From Micropterus salmoides (Eukaryota; Chordata; Actinopteri; Centrarchiformes; Centrarchidae): DNA of 64,000 nucleotides. This document shows positions 37,601 through 47,055 of the stretch, one piece after another (position 1 is the stretch's first letter; the number at the start of each line of letters is the position of its first letter). The stretch spans positions 9,292,041 through 9,356,040 of the forward strand of contig NW_024040041.1 in assembly GCF_014851395.1 (NCBI RefSeq). The letters run 5' to 3'. The translations under genes were made by a program, and so were the position numbers. Below the pieces are notes generated by a model, which made no database searches, was not told the DNA's origin, and saw nothing but the letters and a program-made list of their open reading frames with translations.

Positions 37601-38268
37601 GATATTAATAAAAATGGTTCATGTTGTGGCCCTCGGCTTACAGTAATAACACAGTCAAGCTTGATGAGTAAGTAACGTTACACCCGTGGGTCTCCCTTCA
37701 CTGCCCACATCCACAGCTTCCTGCCAAATGACACCCAAATCTGCTTCGTGCAAAAATAACACTTCACTGAGCGACTTTTCCATTGAAGCCTGGCTCTTGA
37801 TTGAGACACGCAGCACTGAAATAACTACAGAGAGCATAACAAAACTTAAAGCCTGAAATGTTATCCCAAAGTACACATTATGGGTTGAAAGGCCTATGCG
37901 AGGTGACAGCTTCCAAAAGTGATGTAAATTAACTAAATAACAGACATTAGTGAACTTTTGCTAAAATATTAGAAACTGTAGGGCTGAGAAATACTTTTCA
38001 CACCAGCTGTATCGTGAATACACTGAATCCTAAACTTGTCATAGCCAGACCTCCCGAGCTCCTTCCGCTCAGCAGGATGAGCATCTCATAGAAATGCCAG
38101 ACTGAGCAGGAAACAGGCCAAATCTAGCTGAAGAAACAACAACACCGAGCACCTTTGGCGCTAACACAACTACTCACCGTCGATGTCTCCCAGGGTGAAT
38201 TCGTCCCCTAATTCCGCTAAAGTCGTGTCCATGTTCTCCATGGTGGGGATGTACTCTCCGCTGTCCAT
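19159..38268 (-). CDS. srebf2: SREBF2 (sterol regulatory element-binding protein 2)
   Basis: Twenty phase-matched exons: 38268-38178, 33697-33312, 32108-31922, 31829-31669, 31485-31333, 31172-30891, 30258-30144, 29551-29400, 28982-28778, 28647-28472, 27079-26830, 26657-26488, 26316-26145, 24989-24872, 24770-24661, 24115-23983, 23367-23196, 21363-21187, 20024-19913, 19376-19159. They total 3540 nt, 1179 aa (human 1141). Order: acidic activation domain (LGDEFTLGDIDEMLQFVSNQ); Pro/Gln/Thr-rich region; bHLH-Zip (HNIIEKRYRSSIND, SREBP-specific Tyr near 399); DSEPGSPLLD; first membrane helix with S2P site DRSRLLL|C near 530; lumenal loop; second helix near 580-609; SCAP-binding regulatory domain ending GGTTIAAS. 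It sits in the ER as a two-span precursor and is cleaved by S1P and S2P when sterols fall. Several blocks, the C-terminus and the intronic mir-33 point to SREBF2 rather than SREBF1. Confidence 0.97.
21468..22624 (+). mobile_element. Tc1-like transposon, internally deleted, with 77-bp inverted repeats
   Basis: The TIRs (21468-21544 and 22548-22624, CAGGT...AAACTTG) are nearly identical and flanked by TA dinucleotides. The element lies antisense in an SREBF2 intron, about 0.2 kb from mir-33 and about 105 bp from exon 21363-21187. Inside is a transposase frame starting at 21789 (GKTADLTAVQKTTIDTLL, HTH) that is frameshifted before about 21974; a second frame continues through a DESKF catalytic segment and VMVWGAL. 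It ends at FIFQQ, where the second Asp and everything after it should follow, because an internal deletion joins directly to the 3' end. Non-autonomous. Confidence 0.9.
21789..22509 (+). pseudogene. Tc1-like transposase pseudogene
   Basis: The N-terminal HTH part (21789-21974) and the catalytic part (frame ending at 22509) are in different frames, so at least one frameshift separates them. The product lacks the region with the last catalytic residues of the DDE triad. It cannot make an active transposase. Confidence 0.85.
22839..22906 (-). ncRNA. mir33: mir-33 precursor in an SREBF2 intron
   Basis: On the minus strand the precursor runs CTGTGGTGCATTGTAGTTGC through a short loop to a 3' arm ending GCAGTGCATTACAG. 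The 5p mature sequence GTGCATTGTAGTTGCATTGC(A), at 22901-22881, is identical to vertebrate miR-33a-5p. The 3p arm (about 22862-22841) differs from human at a few positions but still pairs. It lies in the intron between exons 23367-23196 and 21363-21187, the position homologous to human MIR33A in SREBF2, in the sense orientation. miR-33 represses cholesterol-efflux and fatty-acid-oxidation genes and is processed from the host transcript. Confidence 0.97.
23650..23905 (+). repeat. Dispersed teleost repeat fragment
   Basis: Contains GTGGGCAGCCACTGTGCAGC and CGGGAATCGACCTCCGGACC followed by CTTGCTATGAGGTGACAG, phrases that recur in fish SINE/LINE-type repeats. Related phrases occur again at about 25500-25680. 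It lies in an SREBF2 intron beside exon 24115-23983. Confidence 0.5.
25230..25700 (+). repeat. LINE-derived repeat fragments
   Basis: Two adjoining pieces: about 25250-25440 (GTTCCTCCAGAGGGATCCC, GCGTGTTCTGGGTCTACCCC) and about 25460-25700 (GGGGAAACCGGAGCACCCGG, ACATGGGGAGAACATGCAAA). Both are typical of fish interspersed LINE-related repeats. They lie in the SREBF2 intron between exons 26316-26145 and 24989-24872. The open frames here are repeat-derived. Confidence 0.55.
27495..28436. mobile_element. MITE with AGGAGAC(C/T)TATTAT ends, carrying a nested insertion
   Basis: The left end TTAAAGGAGACTTATTATAC is mirrored by the right end GCATAATAGGTCTCCTAA. It lies in the SREBF2 intron between exons 28647-28472 and 27079-26830. 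A 120-bp element is nested at 27572-27691. The 176-codon plus-strand frame inside (27850-28380) shows no transposase motif and is probably fortuitous. The ends resemble the GAGGTCATATTA and GAGGTGGTATTATG elements at 30.3 and 55.3 kb, so these three look related. Confidence 0.6.
27572..27691 (+). mobile_element. Short retroelement insertion with a 12-bp target-site duplication
   Basis: The CCATCCATCCATTGG... GGTCGCGGGGGGGCTGGAGC ... ACACCCTGGACAGGACGCCA repeat, very common in fish genomes, is bounded by direct repeats GCTTTGCATGAT at 27560-27571 and 27692-27703. The duplication shows insertion by retroposition into the surrounding MITE. Confidence 0.75.
29621..29653. repeat. (AAT)n microsatellite
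   Basis: An eleven-unit trinucleotide run in the SREBF2 intron between exons 30258-30144 and 29551-29400. It directly precedes the palindrome and LINE tail that follow. Confidence 0.95.
29700..30132 (+). mobile_element. LINE 3'-end fragment
   Basis: A plus-strand frame (29709-29951) ends with the block DFKELADDKKLRIILGEGHT then AANIITLIVRCMAG, which resembles the C-terminus of reverse-transcriptase proteins of fish LINEs. It is followed by a 3' tail ending CCAATAAAGCACATTGAATTGAATG, typical of such elements. Severely 5'-truncated and antisense to SREBF2. Confidence 0.6.
30346..30847. mobile_element. MITE (GAGGTCATATTA ends) interrupted by a LINE tail
   Basis: TTAAAGAGGTCATATTAAGC at the left is mirrored by GCATGATATGACCTCTTTAA at the right. 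The interior matches the copy at 55.3 kb (TTCAGGTTCAAAATCCTATT, GTACCAGAACAGGTTTACAT, TTGCTGCAGCTCCTCTTTTC). About 260 bp present only in this copy (about 30438-30701) end in CCTCGGGGATCAATAAAGTA with (TTCTGA)n, a LINE 3' tail. It lies in SREBF2 intron 6; its right end is about 43 bp from the exon 6 boundary. Confidence 0.75.
32800..33120 (-). promoter_or_regulatory. Promoter-like motif cluster inside SREBF2 intron 2
   Basis: Between exons 33697-33312 and 32108-31922 lie an ETS site (GCCGGAAGT, about 33049-33057), an NRF1-like half-site (CATGCGCAG, about 33080-33089), a minus-strand CCAATGAGGGCGGAG (CCAAT plus GC box, about 32938-32922) and then ATGGGCGACC... followed by a donor-like T|GTGAGT near 32815. 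The cluster is CpG-richer than its surroundings. It could be a second promoter whose transcript would start translation at the ATG opening exon 3 (32108). This is inferred from motifs alone. Confidence 0.3.
33698..38177 (-). other. SREBF2 intron 1
   Basis: A 4.5 kb intron with no recognised exon. It holds a (TG)n tract at 34619-34664 and, near 37380-37450, a sequence resembling a hAT terminal region (CCGTGAAACCGTGATA...TTGCAACCCTA). The remainder is AT-rich, and I see nothing else to report. Confidence 0.5.
34619..34664. repeat. (TG)n microsatellite
   Basis: A pure TG dinucleotide run of about 23 units in SREBF2 intron 1, preceded by a (CATA)-rich stretch. Confidence 0.97.
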
Positions 38269-38660
38269 CCTGTCTGTCAGCAGCTCGCCTCCCCGGCTGT
38301 CACCGGAGGGTCGCAGGAGAAAAGACACAAGTTCCGAAGGCTATTTTGTGGCGTTCAGAAACGCCCACAGCACGCTGTTTTGCTCGTGAAGGTTATTATT
38401 TAACGGAACAACCGTAAAACAACCCTGGAGCCTCAAGAGAGGCAGTTGTCTACGTCGATAAATTAATTCACACCAATTTTTGTTTAAGACGACGCCATCT
38501 TGTTTTACGCTCATTACGTCATTCACAAACAGACTCTGTGACTCAATGCGGATTGTGATTGGCCCGCACGTATCTGTTGTTGTCATGAGACCAGTCATCA
38601 TCGTCCAATGACACGGTCGTATTTGCCGTGGTCTGATAGTACGTCAACCATCAGAAGCTT
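38269..38660 (-). promoter_or_regulatory. SREBF2 promoter
   Basis: Upstream of the SREBF2 ATG are an NF-Y/CCAAT box (minus-strand CCAAT at 38562-38558, GGGCCAATCA context), an opposite-strand CCAAT (38605-38609), a CRE-like TTACGTCA (38514-38521) and an AAGATGGCG YY1-type motif (minus strand, about 38501-38493). No TATA box. Mammalian SREBF2 promoters pair CCAAT boxes with a sterol response element; I did not find a clear SRE here. Confidence 0.55.
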
Positions 38661-39745
38661 CTGTATTATTTGAATAAACCGCGCCCCCTACCTTCATGAA
38701 TAGAAGTGAAACTCATTGGGCAAATTATGAGAATAGATAAAAATAAATGGTATGCATGTTCCTCTTATTATGCAATACCCTTGACATTGTGATAAGTATG
38801 TTTCCCTACTTGCAGATTAAATGTTTTGTGTTCAATATCTAATAAAATGTTCCACAGTTGAGGTACTGGTAGAAAAGTCAATTAACAACTCAACAAAAGA
38901 AATGAAGCCAAAATATTAAATAATTTAAGAATACTGTATTTGTTTATTTCACTGCAACAAAGTGAACACACAGCACCTACAGCAGTTGAAAACAGGTGGT
39001 ACTGGTTGGTCAAAACCTGTGTTAATAGCTACAGCACTGCAAAACATGTCTTATGTTTACAGGATTACAGGATGTTAAACACAAAATGAGACAGGATGTG
39101 AAACATTGCAGTACAACCACACACTGTCATCTTTAAGTACACACACTTTAGATTTGAAATGCTTTTCAATGCTTCAGTCATTTTGTTCATTCGACCATGT
39201 TTTAAGTAGGATTTATTACATTAACACATTAATCTCCCCCTGCAAACACAGCATTAAGAGAATTTCTTTGATTCTTCTTTAGAAAGGGCAAAAGAAAAAG
39301 AAGTCATATTGTAAACCCTGATGAAATTCATGGCTTTCATTCAACTGAGCATACACGGCTCAACTGTGACACCCAAAATTTCAGCAGCCCAGTTTCCAGA
39401 ATTAAATTACTTTTTGTTTATTTTATAAAAATAAATTACTTAACATAAAAATCTGTCTTTAACAAAAGGTATTACAAGACCTTGTTCTTCCTTTATTAAT
39501 CATCCCACACAGCAATACAAATGCCACAACTCTTTCGCGCACCTCAAACAGTTCCAACCAACATTGGCTTTCTATAATAATTGTTCATCCGATATTGTTT
39601 TATGTGACATTACTCTGGCTGGTAGCTGTGCATCTTTGAAGTGGTTTGCATTTCTATGGTAATAGCAATATGTCTCACTGAGGGAAGCTACTGTGGAGTC
39701 TAGTACTTCATCACAAGGCTAGAAAAATAAGATTATGATCTGTAT
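38660..39745 (-). other. GTPase 3' UTR and GTPase-SREBF2 intergenic DNA
   Basis: AT-rich DNA downstream of the GIMAP-type gene. Minus-strand AATAAA candidates are at 39497-39492, 39423-39418 and 38948-38943. The SREBF2 promoter follows to the left. No coding exon seen. Confidence 0.45.
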
Positions 39746-42287
39746 TTATTTATTCCAATAGATCTCATAAGACTTCTTTTCTGAGTAATTGGTTTCTGTT
39801 GTTGCTGTACCACATCTGGCTTTTTCCTTTACCACCTTCACTACGAGACCACCAGCCAGGACAATGCCTGCTGCAGCCTTGCCTATCTCAGCCACCGCAC
39901 TCAGGATGCGTGTAGTTGCCGCCGCAGTTCCCCAGGGGTCTGACGACACACTGGGCCCTGTTAACCCACACACAACACTGGGAGAACCAGCAGCCACTGC
40001 AGCACACTGAGGAATCCCAGTACCTGCAGTTACACTTCCTACAGTGGCCAGAGCTTGCTGTCCTGCTGTTGAAACTAAACTACTCTGAGCCACAGAAGCT
40101 ACACCTGCTGCCCCTACTGATGCAGTTTCAGCTCCGCTGAGGGCTGCTGTGCTGAAAGCTGCTCCCTCCAGAGCTGCGCTGACAGCAGCTCCAGCTCCCA
40201 TGGTGCCTCCCACACCTGCTGCCACCCCGACAATGGAGGCCCCTATAATGCTAACCTGCCCCAGGGCATCCAGAGCACCCTCCCCAGGACTGGCAGCCTC
40301 AGCACCAGCAATGGCTCCAACAGAACCACCCAAAACTCCACCTGTTGCTGCCCCCAGGGCCACTGCAGTTTTCCCTGAGGCTGCTGCCACTATGGCCCCC
40401 ACAGCTTTCCCAACACCAGTGCCTCCCGCTACAGACATCCCAGCTAACTGACCTGCAGCAAAACCAACTGAGTTCCCCATAAGAGATGCCCCGGCTGCAG
40501 CTGCTAAAGGGGCAGCAGCCCCAAACACTGCCCCCATGGCCATGCCTGTGGCTCCAGCAGCCACCAGGATTTTAATTCTCTCCAGCACCTTAGCAGAGAG
40601 CGCAGCCTCCCTCCTCATGTGAATCAAAGACGAACGGAGAGACTGTCGCCTGTTCAAGGCCCCGCTGCAGTCTCTGCGCCTGCCTCTGAACCGGTCCCTA
40701 CATCTTTCAACTCTGTCCCTCAGGAGGCTGAAGGGGCTGCCTCTGCTCTCCTCGGTCCATCTCTCCACCCTAAAATCCTCTTCATTTCCTCTCTCTAACT
40801 CCATCCTCCTGACCCCTTGTATTTCTCTATCGGTGCTCTCTGTTCCGTTAGACTCCAAGTCACACTTCCTTAGTTTTGCAACCTTAGCCTGTTCTTCCAT
40901 GCTACTATTGTTTCCCCCTTGTTCTTCCCCCTCTGCTTGCCCTCGTTCCCTCAACATCCTTTTCTGCTCCTCCCTGATGGCAGCCTCTGCTTCGACAAAC
41001 ATGGTATTGGTATAAAACCCTCCGTTAGTTTGCTTCACCATCTTGTCCACCTTCATTAAGAGTTCTTTAACCTGTGCCAAGTTTCTGGGGTCTTTGTTGT
41101 TGAGTACATGATACCTGTCCCCACACCTGTCAATCAGAGCCTTAAGCCCAGCAGGCGCAGTGTCCCTCAGGTACTCTTCAATAGCTAAGCCCTCCAGGTC
41201 ATCACCCCTGGTAAAAAGAACCACTGTGTGGTGACGGAGTGCATCCTCCCCAAATATCTTGGTCAACTCGCAGGCTGCCTGGTTTTCATTGTCCGTATAT
41301 CGACCTATTGGCACCACCAGGAGGAAAGCATGAGGACCAGGGGCAGAGAGAGACACACATTTAGCTATCTCTGCATGAATCTGCTCCACGCTGAGATGAG
41401 TGTCCCCAAAACCTGGCATGTCAACCACCGCCACCCTCCTTATCCTCCTCTGTGCTTCAGTTTTGCCATCCTCCTCTTCCTCAGCGAGCTCAGTGCTCCC
41501 AAGCTGGCAAATCTGGGTGACAGAGCTGGCACTGATCTGTGAAAGGAACTGCCTTCGGCCCAAGATGGTGTTTCCAGACGCACTCTTGCCAGATCCGGTC
41601 TTTCCGATGAGGACAAGCCTGAGTTCTTCACTCCATCTGGTATCAGCGTCGTCTCCTTCCTCCTCACAATCCATGTTAACTGGCTCCCCTTTCTGTTCCT
41701 CATCACCTGGCGGGAAAACTGCACAACAGAAATGGTCTGAGACAATTGATATTTCATTTTTATAGGTTCACTGCAATTACACAGGTTAATATAAACTATG
41801 GAAACCCTCATTTACTTAAAGACAGCGATCAATGCTGCGGTCACTGGGTGTTGCGAATGATGTTGCTTGTTTTAAGTGCCATGAAACAAGCCTAGAAAAG
41901 TCAGTGTTTATCAGGAAGGTTCTGGACGGAGACACATCACAACAGAATAGTTTAGCTAACATTACATACAAGTGAGCTGAGGATAACGTTATAGCTAGCG
42001 TAAAGCAGTAACTGTTAGCTAGATGGTTAGGCTTGATGTTTATAACTCAAATACTACACACTAATACCGCCTCTCAAATTAAACACCAGACACAATGCAG
42101 ATATGGGGATTGTCATCCCAAATGCCATGTTTTAACGTAAATACCTGACGCTAGCTAATTTTGACAAATACTGACTGTTCATGGCTAACGTTAATTCGGC
42201 ATTTGTAAGCTAGCCTTAGCAAGTTGCTAATTTATGACGAAAACAGCAAAAGTCACAACATGTAGAGATTGTTTTACCCGACTCCAT
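39746..42287 (-). CDS. GIMAP/AIG1-type GTPase with a long Gly/Ala-rich C-terminal region
   Basis: Two coding exons: 42287-42278 (10 nt: ATG GAG TCG G) and 41718-39746, 1983 nt, 660 aa. The AIG1 G domain has the P-loop GKTGSGKS (about 42-49), an IMAP box (SASGNTILGRRQFLSQISAS), switch II DMPGFGDTH (about 103-111), the G4 motif FTRGDD (about 172-177) and NNKD (about 209-212). A charged linker (about 245-375) leads to about 250 residues rich in Gly, Ala, Ser and Val, with hydrophobic runs and a final segment IGKAAAGIVLAGGLVVKVVK. This may insert in or lie on membranes. GIMAPs are immune-associated GTPases, often organelle-anchored; this tail is much longer than the usual C-terminal anchor. The start-exon choice removes an upstream in-frame gap and matches splice phase; an ATG at 41674 is the alternative. 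Function unknown. Confidence 0.85.
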
Positions 42288-42430
42288 GTTATACGACATC
42301 GCCCAGTTTTACTAAAAGGTCGTTTATTCTCTGCATTCAAGGTTTCGTCTGAATGCAGCTAAAGCTCCATGTTATGGGTTCAACTCAAACTCTGTTGAGA
42401 CTAAACTGAAACATTTAGTTGCAGGAAGTC
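42288..42430 (-). promoter_or_regulatory. Probable GTPase promoter / 5' UTR
   Basis: The stretch between the GTPase start exon and the end of the CCDC134 transcript is only about 200 bp to the first CCDC134 poly(A) candidate, so the promoter must be compact or overlap the upstream gene's end. No TATA box is evident. Confidence 0.3.
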
Positions 42431-42519
42431 TGGTGGATGCTAGCCCTCTGTTGGCAGATCTCATACACTACAGCTGTGGCACACAAACACACTGGGACCG
42501 TTTTTGTACATATCAGAGT

Positions 42520-43572
42520 CACTTTATTTCATTAAATTTATTATTTCAACAAAATGGCTTGTTCATTCTGCAGCAATGGTATTCTTCCTCTGAATATACA
42601 TACAGTATTATAACAGTCTTAATACTATTTCAAAATTACATCAATCTCAATTCCTTAGATCTAAACCATTAAAATATGTCAATTTCCAGCAAATATAAAG
42701 AGAAAAAGACAGAAACAGGTGCAGGGCTACAACATGAAGAGTTCTGATTGATGGATTTTTCCAACAGAATAAAATAATTATTTTTAATCAAGGGTCAATT
42801 AAAGTGAAACAACTACAGAGATTGATGTAACAAGAATGACTAAAGGGTTTCAAAGAGATTGCAAAACATCTAAAAGGAAAATACACTGATGATCACCTCT
42901 CGTGGTGAAAAAAGAATATATACCATTATACTGTTGTTGAGGCAAACAAAACATAAAATGCGTCCTTAAAACATTGAGCAGCAATGAGAACACAAATCTG
43001 CTTATTCATAAACATCCCTCTACCAATCTTGCATACAAATCTTAGTTCAAGGAAAAGAAACAGAGAAGCCGAATTTAATGAGGTGAGAAATTCAAATTTA
43101 TATTTGGTAACCACACGTCGCATATGACACATTAAATCTAGATGAGACACAACACATTGGGGTTTTGCAAAGTTTGAAGCAAATTTGTTATACTAAAATT
43201 AATTATATTCCAAAGTACGGTTATGTTGTCCTCAAGTTATCAAAAATGGGTTTCCCTTATCAACTCCTGTTCCAGAGACGTCTTTTACCTCTTCTACAAC
43301 GTTAGATTTTTCAATTGTACATCACCGTAGTTGTATAGCAATTCAGGCCTTTGTCAGAAACTGACCAACCTCCACTTACACTTTACTTTTTTGTACCTCT
43401 TTGAAGGTTCCTCTCTTATTTTCAATAGAGCACCTGGCTTTTGCACAAGTGATGACCGCTTTTATTTCCTTCACTGTCATCGGAGTCTACAAGTCAAGCC
43501 ACCCCTTGTGGACTGTGCGTATGCTCCTTCGTCCCCTCTTCTCTGCTCTCCACAAGCGCTGGAGGTGCAGCG
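42520..43572 (-). other. CCDC134 3' UTR
   Basis: Downstream of the CCDC134 stop, minus-strand AATAAA hexamers occur near 43465-43460 and in a cluster at about 42545-42520. AT-rich with no gene-like frame. The distal cluster would end the transcript just before the GTPase promoter. Confidence 0.5.
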
Positions 43573-46032
43573 CTATAGCTCCGTACGGGAGCGGGAGATG
43601 CGAGGGCCCTTCCTGATTTCTTTCCTCTTCTCTTCTTTCCTCCTCCTCTTCTCCTCCTCCCTCAGGATCTTCTGGAAAGCCTCTGCAGTGTGAAGCACCT
43701 GAAGCAGATGAGAAAGGGCGAGAGAGCAAGATTTTTATCAAGACTACGTGGAAGACAGTGTTATTGCAGGGACCTTTTCTGAAAATAGCATGAAGTAGAA
43801 AATCTGCCTGTGTTAACTGCGGAGGTGTAACTAGGGGGTCCTTAGGGTGTTAAAGGGTGAAGTGAATAGGAGAGGCCAACTGTGAACCAACATGTATACA
43901 TCTTACTCACATCATCTCTCTCCGTGCGGTACGGGTTTGTAAAGTCTGGGGTTTTCTCTGTTATCCCCAGCTCCTGTGACATCTGAGAGATGAGCGGAAT
44001 AGACGGATGACAGAGGAAAAGAGGAAGAGGGCACACATCATCACTTCTTCAAAAGAGATAAGGAATGAAAATGAAACTCTGTCACATCGCTTATTCTACA
44101 GCTAAAGAGCGTTATGATGCAATTTGGCAAGCAGTTGCAGACAAAAATCGACATTTCTTTCTGAGCATTATGTCTTATTTTCTCATTTCAGCTTTAGACA
44201 CAAAGAGCTACATGAAATAGAGAGCAGAGGGTCACTGAGACAGGGCTGGATGCACACTTTGAGGGCGCTAACTGCTGCTGCTTCCAGTCTCAGAATTAAT
44301 CCACTATATAATCCTCTTGGCACATTGCTAAAGTCACAGATTAATCCTGCAAGAGTTTAGATCATTAACCCACATGTTAAAACAGTAAATACCATTTTAT
44401 CTGCTTTGCTCTTTTAAGTTAGAAAGGCCACAATACATCATGGACAAATCTGATGACAAATGACACATTTAGCAGCGATGACAGAGAGGTACTAAACTGG
44501 TACTGAGGATGTATTGTAAGCCAGCAGATTGCACTAAAAGCTCCATATGTACTGTATAACCTGAGCCATGATGGTTCTGTCACTGCGCGTTGCCCTGCAT
44601 TGAACTGTTGCAATGTTGTTGTTCACTATGATGTCCTGCAGAGGAAAGATTTCAGTTCATCATGCACTTACATTCTAAATGTCACAATAGAGCTGTGGAG
44701 AAGTGTTTAATCCATCTAGAAATTGGTTAGATTCATTTCTTTCATTTCACTTTTCTCAGCATCAAAATGAACAGAAAATTGCTAAAATTGCTCTGAATAC
44801 TTGAGTCACTAATCACTTATCAGTCATCAATATTAAAACCCATGGAAACCTTACATGCAGGCACAAGTTGAAAGAATTACTAATTTTCATATTTTCAAGG
44901 CCTTCAGCCTAAAACCACATTACCTCTTGGATGTGGTCAGAGTGCACATTTTACAGCTTTATCTAAGCAACAACACTCTCTCTTGTCTATGAAGATTCTC
45001 AGTCATCCAGGTAATAGTTATCCAACGAATGTAACGTTAAAATCAAGGGCAATCAAGGGCAACTTGATTGCCCTTGATTTTAACCTTCGTTGGATAACAC
45101 TCTCTCTTTCAATTTAGCTCTGCAGAAAGGTGATCTCACAGATATATTATAAATTGCGGCAATCAAATTTAGGGTTTGAACATGTGGCATTCAAAGCTAG
45201 AATCCATATTTTACAGCCATACTGCAGAGGATATCAGAAGATTGTGACGATACTGTTATCGACAGGTAACATTAGTTGCAATAAGGACAGGATAGGTGGT
45301 TGTCTGGTCTTACGAGTGTGAGGACGTGTTGGTGGGCTCCTCCTGTGAAAACCCCTGTCTGGTTACAGAATTTCAGTCCCCAGCGCAGCAGACCGCCCCA
45401 GTCAGGGTTCCGATCGTAGTAGTGGTGGACAATACGGGGGAAACGCAGCGCCACGTCGCCAAAAAATGCAGTATTCTCCACCACATGGGAATAAGCTGCA
45501 GGTATTTATGGAGAGGGGGGAAGAGAGAAACAGGCAGGTTAGAGGATAAGGATGAGAGAAAGAAAGGCTGACAGATGTGGAGCTTTTAGAAACGGGTAAC
45601 AGAGCGAAAGACAAACCAGTTAGAGGTGGTGGAGACAAAAGAGTGTGAAAGACATGCTAGAAATGCTGCTATATAAAGAGGTTTATATAAGTAGAGCAAG
45701 ACAGAGAGACACTGTAAAAATGAAACAGCTGAGGTGTAAAAGTAAATCAGACCTTCTTTGATCTTATCGTCCATTGGGAAAGGGTCATCAGGCTGCATGT
45801 TGGCTGCAACCAGGATTTGTCTCGAGTCCTCCAACACCTTATGAATGAGACAGACAGCTTTATTTACTTTACACTATGTGCTGTGGATTACAGCTGCTGT
45901 TGTAATGCAGATGAAAATACAGTTAAGCTTTTAAAAGGGAAATGTATTCCCATTTTATTTTACAGACCACTTTCACTGCAGTGAATCTGCTAAATACAAC
46001 TTAATAGTGGATTCCATTGGGAAAACATTTTT

Positions 46033-46109
<77 letters not shown>

Positions 46110-47055
46110 CTAGATACACATACAGGAAGTTGTGTCAAGAAGAATCACTGTATCCACACACACACACGTCTTTTGAGGTTTGAGTCAGTGCACCGTCTAT
46201 GGGGATTGTACATGGAGACAGCAGGAACACCGTTAAGCACTCTCTCTCTCACACATATAGCGGTATGGAAATGCTGACAATGTATTTCAGCCAATGTACG
46301 TTGACTATGCTAGTTGTCCTTGGGAGGCATGCAGATGCATAGATACCTGTCCTCTGTGAAACTGATGCACGCTGTAAAGCAAAGCTCAGAGTAGCTGAGA
46401 CTGACATGCTGATGACTGTAATCATTGGATTTGAAGCTTATGGTTCTCTGTTGGGCTGCGAACCCTCTTATCCTTCAATCTGCTTGGAGCACAGCAGACG
46501 ATGGTTCAGCGCTTCGAAATAACCGTTATGTTTTTTTTTTTTAATACTAGTGGCCTTGTCTGTGCTCGACTTTGCTGCTGCCCACAGACTTTGTTAGAAT
46601 TTAATGTGAGTGCACACATACACACACCCTACCTTGAAGAGTCCTTTGAGCATGATGTCTATGATCTTGTACTGCTGATTGATGTCGTTCAGCTCTACCA
46701 GATTCTTGAGAGCATTCAGCTGATCTTTCCTCTTGGTCTCAAACAGCCGCTTGTCTGATAAAAGAAGGGTTTAGGAGGACGCACAGTCTCCACATGGGCA
46801 TAGCTCACATAAATGCTCCCTCATGCACCCATCTGTTACATTTGAAAGACACAGGAACGTAGTTATGACTATGCACAAGTTCACACGCATATACAAACAC
46901 ACACACACCAACAGCAGAAGGATACAGATCTCCAAGTTGGAGTCATGTCTCGGTCTGTGCATGTCTGAGTCCGCCAAGCTGAGGGCGGCAGCGGCGAGGG
47001 CCAGGACCACCGCACACACACTCCGCATGGTCAGCAGGGGTCGGCAGAGAGGCAT
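43573..47055 (-). CDS. ccdc134: CCDC134 (coiled-coil domain-containing protein 134)
   Basis: Six exons: 47055-46926, 46754-46633, 45837-45753, 45495-45314, 43982-43911 and 43698-43573, 717 nt, 238 aa (human 229). A hydrophobic signal peptide (VCAVVLALAAAALSLADS) is followed by LEIYKRLFETKRKDQLNALK, NDINQQYKIIDIMLKGLFKV, LEDSRQILVAANMQPDDPFP, VVENTAFFGDVALRFPRIVH and FCNQTGVFTGG, all recognisable CCDC134 blocks. It ends with a charged coiled coil and the tetrapeptide RTEL, a KDEL-like ER-retrieval signal (human QSEL). The family is a secretory-pathway protein. I start at the ATG at 47055; the ATG at 47028 has the better context (ACCATGC) and would also leave a signal peptide. All phases agree. 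Confidence 0.95.
45017..45098. repeat. Long inverted repeat (34-bp stem hairpin)
   Basis: GTTATCCAACGAA (45017-45029) pairs with TTCGTTGGATAAC (45086-45098). TTAAAATCAAGGGCAATCAAG (45037-45057) pairs with its complement at 45063-45083, leaving a 5-nt loop and a 7/2-nt internal bulge. It lies in the CCDC134 intron between exons 45495-45314 and 43982-43911. It may be a foldback mobile-element remnant. Confidence 0.85.
46035..46109. repeat. Compound (CA)n/(TA)n microsatellite
   Basis: About 20 CA units followed by TG and then about 11 TA units, in the CCDC134 intron between exons 46754-46633 and 45837-45753. Confidence 0.95.

Noticed and set aside
39789..40451. Plus-strand frames opposite the GTPase tail
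   Set aside because: Antisense shadows of Gly/Ala codons (GCN/GGN reversed), giving Ala/Pro-rich nonsense.
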